Source: an uncultured Janibacter sp. (lineage in GTDB: Bacteria; Actinomycetota; Actinomycetes; Actinomycetales; Dermatophilaceae). From it: a stretch of DNA of 5,540 nt. The position numbers were made by a program, and so were the translations under genes. Shown piece by piece: positions 4,670-5,540 of the stretch. Where the stretch lies: positions 1-5,540 of the forward strand of contig CAMICF010000199.1 in assembly GCA_946222495.1 (NCBI GenBank). Direction: 5' to 3'. Below the pieces are notes generated by a model that searched no databases, was not told the DNA's origin, and saw nothing but the letters and a program-made list of their open reading frames with translations. The first letter of the stretch is position 1. The number at the start of each line of letters is the position of its first letter.

Positions 4670-5540
4670 GCTTCGTCCTTCATCGCTGCGCCACGGTGGG
4701 CGATCTCCGCCGCGGCCTCCTGGTAGCACCGGGCGCCGGTGCTCTGCGGGTCATACGTGATCACGGTCTGGGCGAAGCTCGGAGCCTCGGACACGCGGAC
4801 CGATCGGGGGATGGTGGCCTCGAGCACCTCGTCGGGGAAGTGGGCGCGCACCTCGTCCGCCACCTGTGACGACAGGCGGGTGCGTCCGTCGTACATCGTC
4901 AGGAGGATCGTCGAGACGTGCAGCTCGGGGTTGAGGTGGGTCTGGATGAGGGTGATGTTGTTGAGCAGCTGGCTCAGGCCCTCGAGCGCGTAGTACTCGC
5001 ACTGGATGGGGATGAGGACCTCTTGCGCGGCGACGAAGGCGTTCACCGTGAGCAGCCCGAGGCTCGGAGGGCAGTCGATGATGATGTAGTCGAGCGCCGG
5101 ACGCCCGGCCGCCTCGAGGTCGGCGTGGAGCGCGGTGACGGCCCGGCCCATCCGACTCTCGCGGGCGACGAGGGAGACGAGCTCGATCTCGGCGCCGGCG
5201 AGGTCGATCGTCGCGGGCACGCACCAGAGGTTTTCCACATCCGGGCACTGCTGCATGACCTCGGCCATCGCGACGCCGTCGACGAGCACGTCGTAGATGC
5301 TCGAGACCTCGGAGTGGTGCTCCACGTTGAGCGCCGTGCTCGCATTGCCCTGGGGGTCGGTGTCGATGAGAAGCACCGAGAGACCCTTCTCCGCCAGGGC
5401 TGCGGCGAGGTTCACCGCGCTCGTCGTCTTGCCCACACCACCCTTCTGGTTGGACACGGTGATGACCCGTGGCCGAGGTGGTTTCGGCAGCGTCCCGCCG
5501 GGGGCGGGGGCGGCCACGGGCGTCGCCGGTGGGTGCATGG
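4666..5540 (-). CDS. parA: Chromosome-partitioning ATPase ParA (Soj), N-terminus possibly cut by the window
   Basis: This deviant Walker-type ATPase binds DNA non-specifically when ATP-bound and moves ParB-parS complexes after replication. Counting from the ATG at 5538 there are 290 residues. The deviant Walker A is NQKGGVGKTT (K32-T39), the A' motif is LLIDTDPQGNAS (59-67), and Walker B is DYIIIDCPPSLGLL (about 150-163). ECEYYALEGL-like sequence (QCEYYALEGLSQLL, 179-192) and the C-terminal PRSVRVSEAPSFAQTVITYDP (from 244) are typical of chromosomal ParA. The Pro/Ala-rich region before the ATPase core resembles the N-terminal extensions of actinobacterial ParA, which are often longer. The frame stays open to the right edge, so the true start may lie outside and 5538 is not assured. 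parB is coupled through a 4-base overlap. In relatives rsmG (gidB) would come next beyond the edge. Confidence 0.96.
   Translation of the reverse strand, partial: MHPPATPVAAPAPGGTLPKPPRPRVITVSNQKGGVGKTTSAVNLAAALAEKGLSVLLIDTDPQGNASTALNVEHHSEVSSIYDVLVDGVAMAEVMQQCPDVENLWCVPATIDLAGAEIELVSLVARESRMGRAVTALHADLEAAGRPALDYIIIDCPPSLGLLTVNAFVAAQEVLIPIQCEYYALEGLSQLLNNITLIQTHLNPELHVSTILLTMYDGRTRLSSQVADEVRAHFPDEVLEATIPRSVRVSEAPSFAQTVITYDPQSTGARCYQEAAAEIAHRGAAMKDEA

Noticed and set aside
3437..4726. 429-residue plus-strand frame opposite parB
   Set aside because: It is a shadow of parB with an Arg/Leu/Gly-rich translation and no domain. It also starts inside the terminator hairpin.
4670..4729. 20-residue N-terminal extension of ParB
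   Set aside because: It lies inside parA, and the conserved ParB start peptide begins exactly at ATG 4669, which overlaps the parA stop.

Overview
This window comes from a high-GC actinobacterium, most likely in the order Micrococcales. The evidence is strong G/C bias at third codon positions, actinobacterial-type ParB, TrxB and SigM proteins, and the gene order. It is the conserved neighbourhood next to the replication origin (murJ region - sigM - anti-sigma factor - trxB - trxA, convergent with parB - parA). The genus cannot be fixed from the sequence alone.

Layout. The plus strand opens with the C-terminal end of a protein with a discoidin-like domain (1-432), probably the murJ-linked pseudokinase/ectodomain protein. 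It overlaps by 4 bases with an ECF sigma factor of the SigM type (429-1070), which overlaps by 11 bases with a one-pass membrane anti-sigma factor (1060-1842). A 116-base gap then leads to thioredoxin reductase trxB (1959-2984) and thioredoxin trxA (3032-3355). A 102-base convergent intergenic region holds two hairpins and a 14-bp palindrome. The minus strand carries parB (3458-4669) and parA (4666 to beyond the right edge), which overlap by 4 bases. No stretch longer than 116 bases lacks a gene.

How the genes work together. Three modules sit side by side: an envelope-stress switch (SigM and its membrane anti-sigma), the thioredoxin disulfide-reduction pair, and the ParAB chromosome-segregation pair. 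The most informative non-coding signals are two ECF-type promoter candidates with different -10 elements. One is GGGAACC-N16-CGTC, inside the 3' end of sigM just ahead of the anti-sigma gene, and suggests feedback by SigM on its own inhibitor. The other is GGAACA-N17-CGTT, ahead of trxB, and looks like a thiol-stress promoter of the SigR/SigH class.

I see no previously undescribed multi-gene system. The novelty on offer is regulatory: the two promoters, a pentanucleotide repeat in sigM, and the structured region between trxA and parB.
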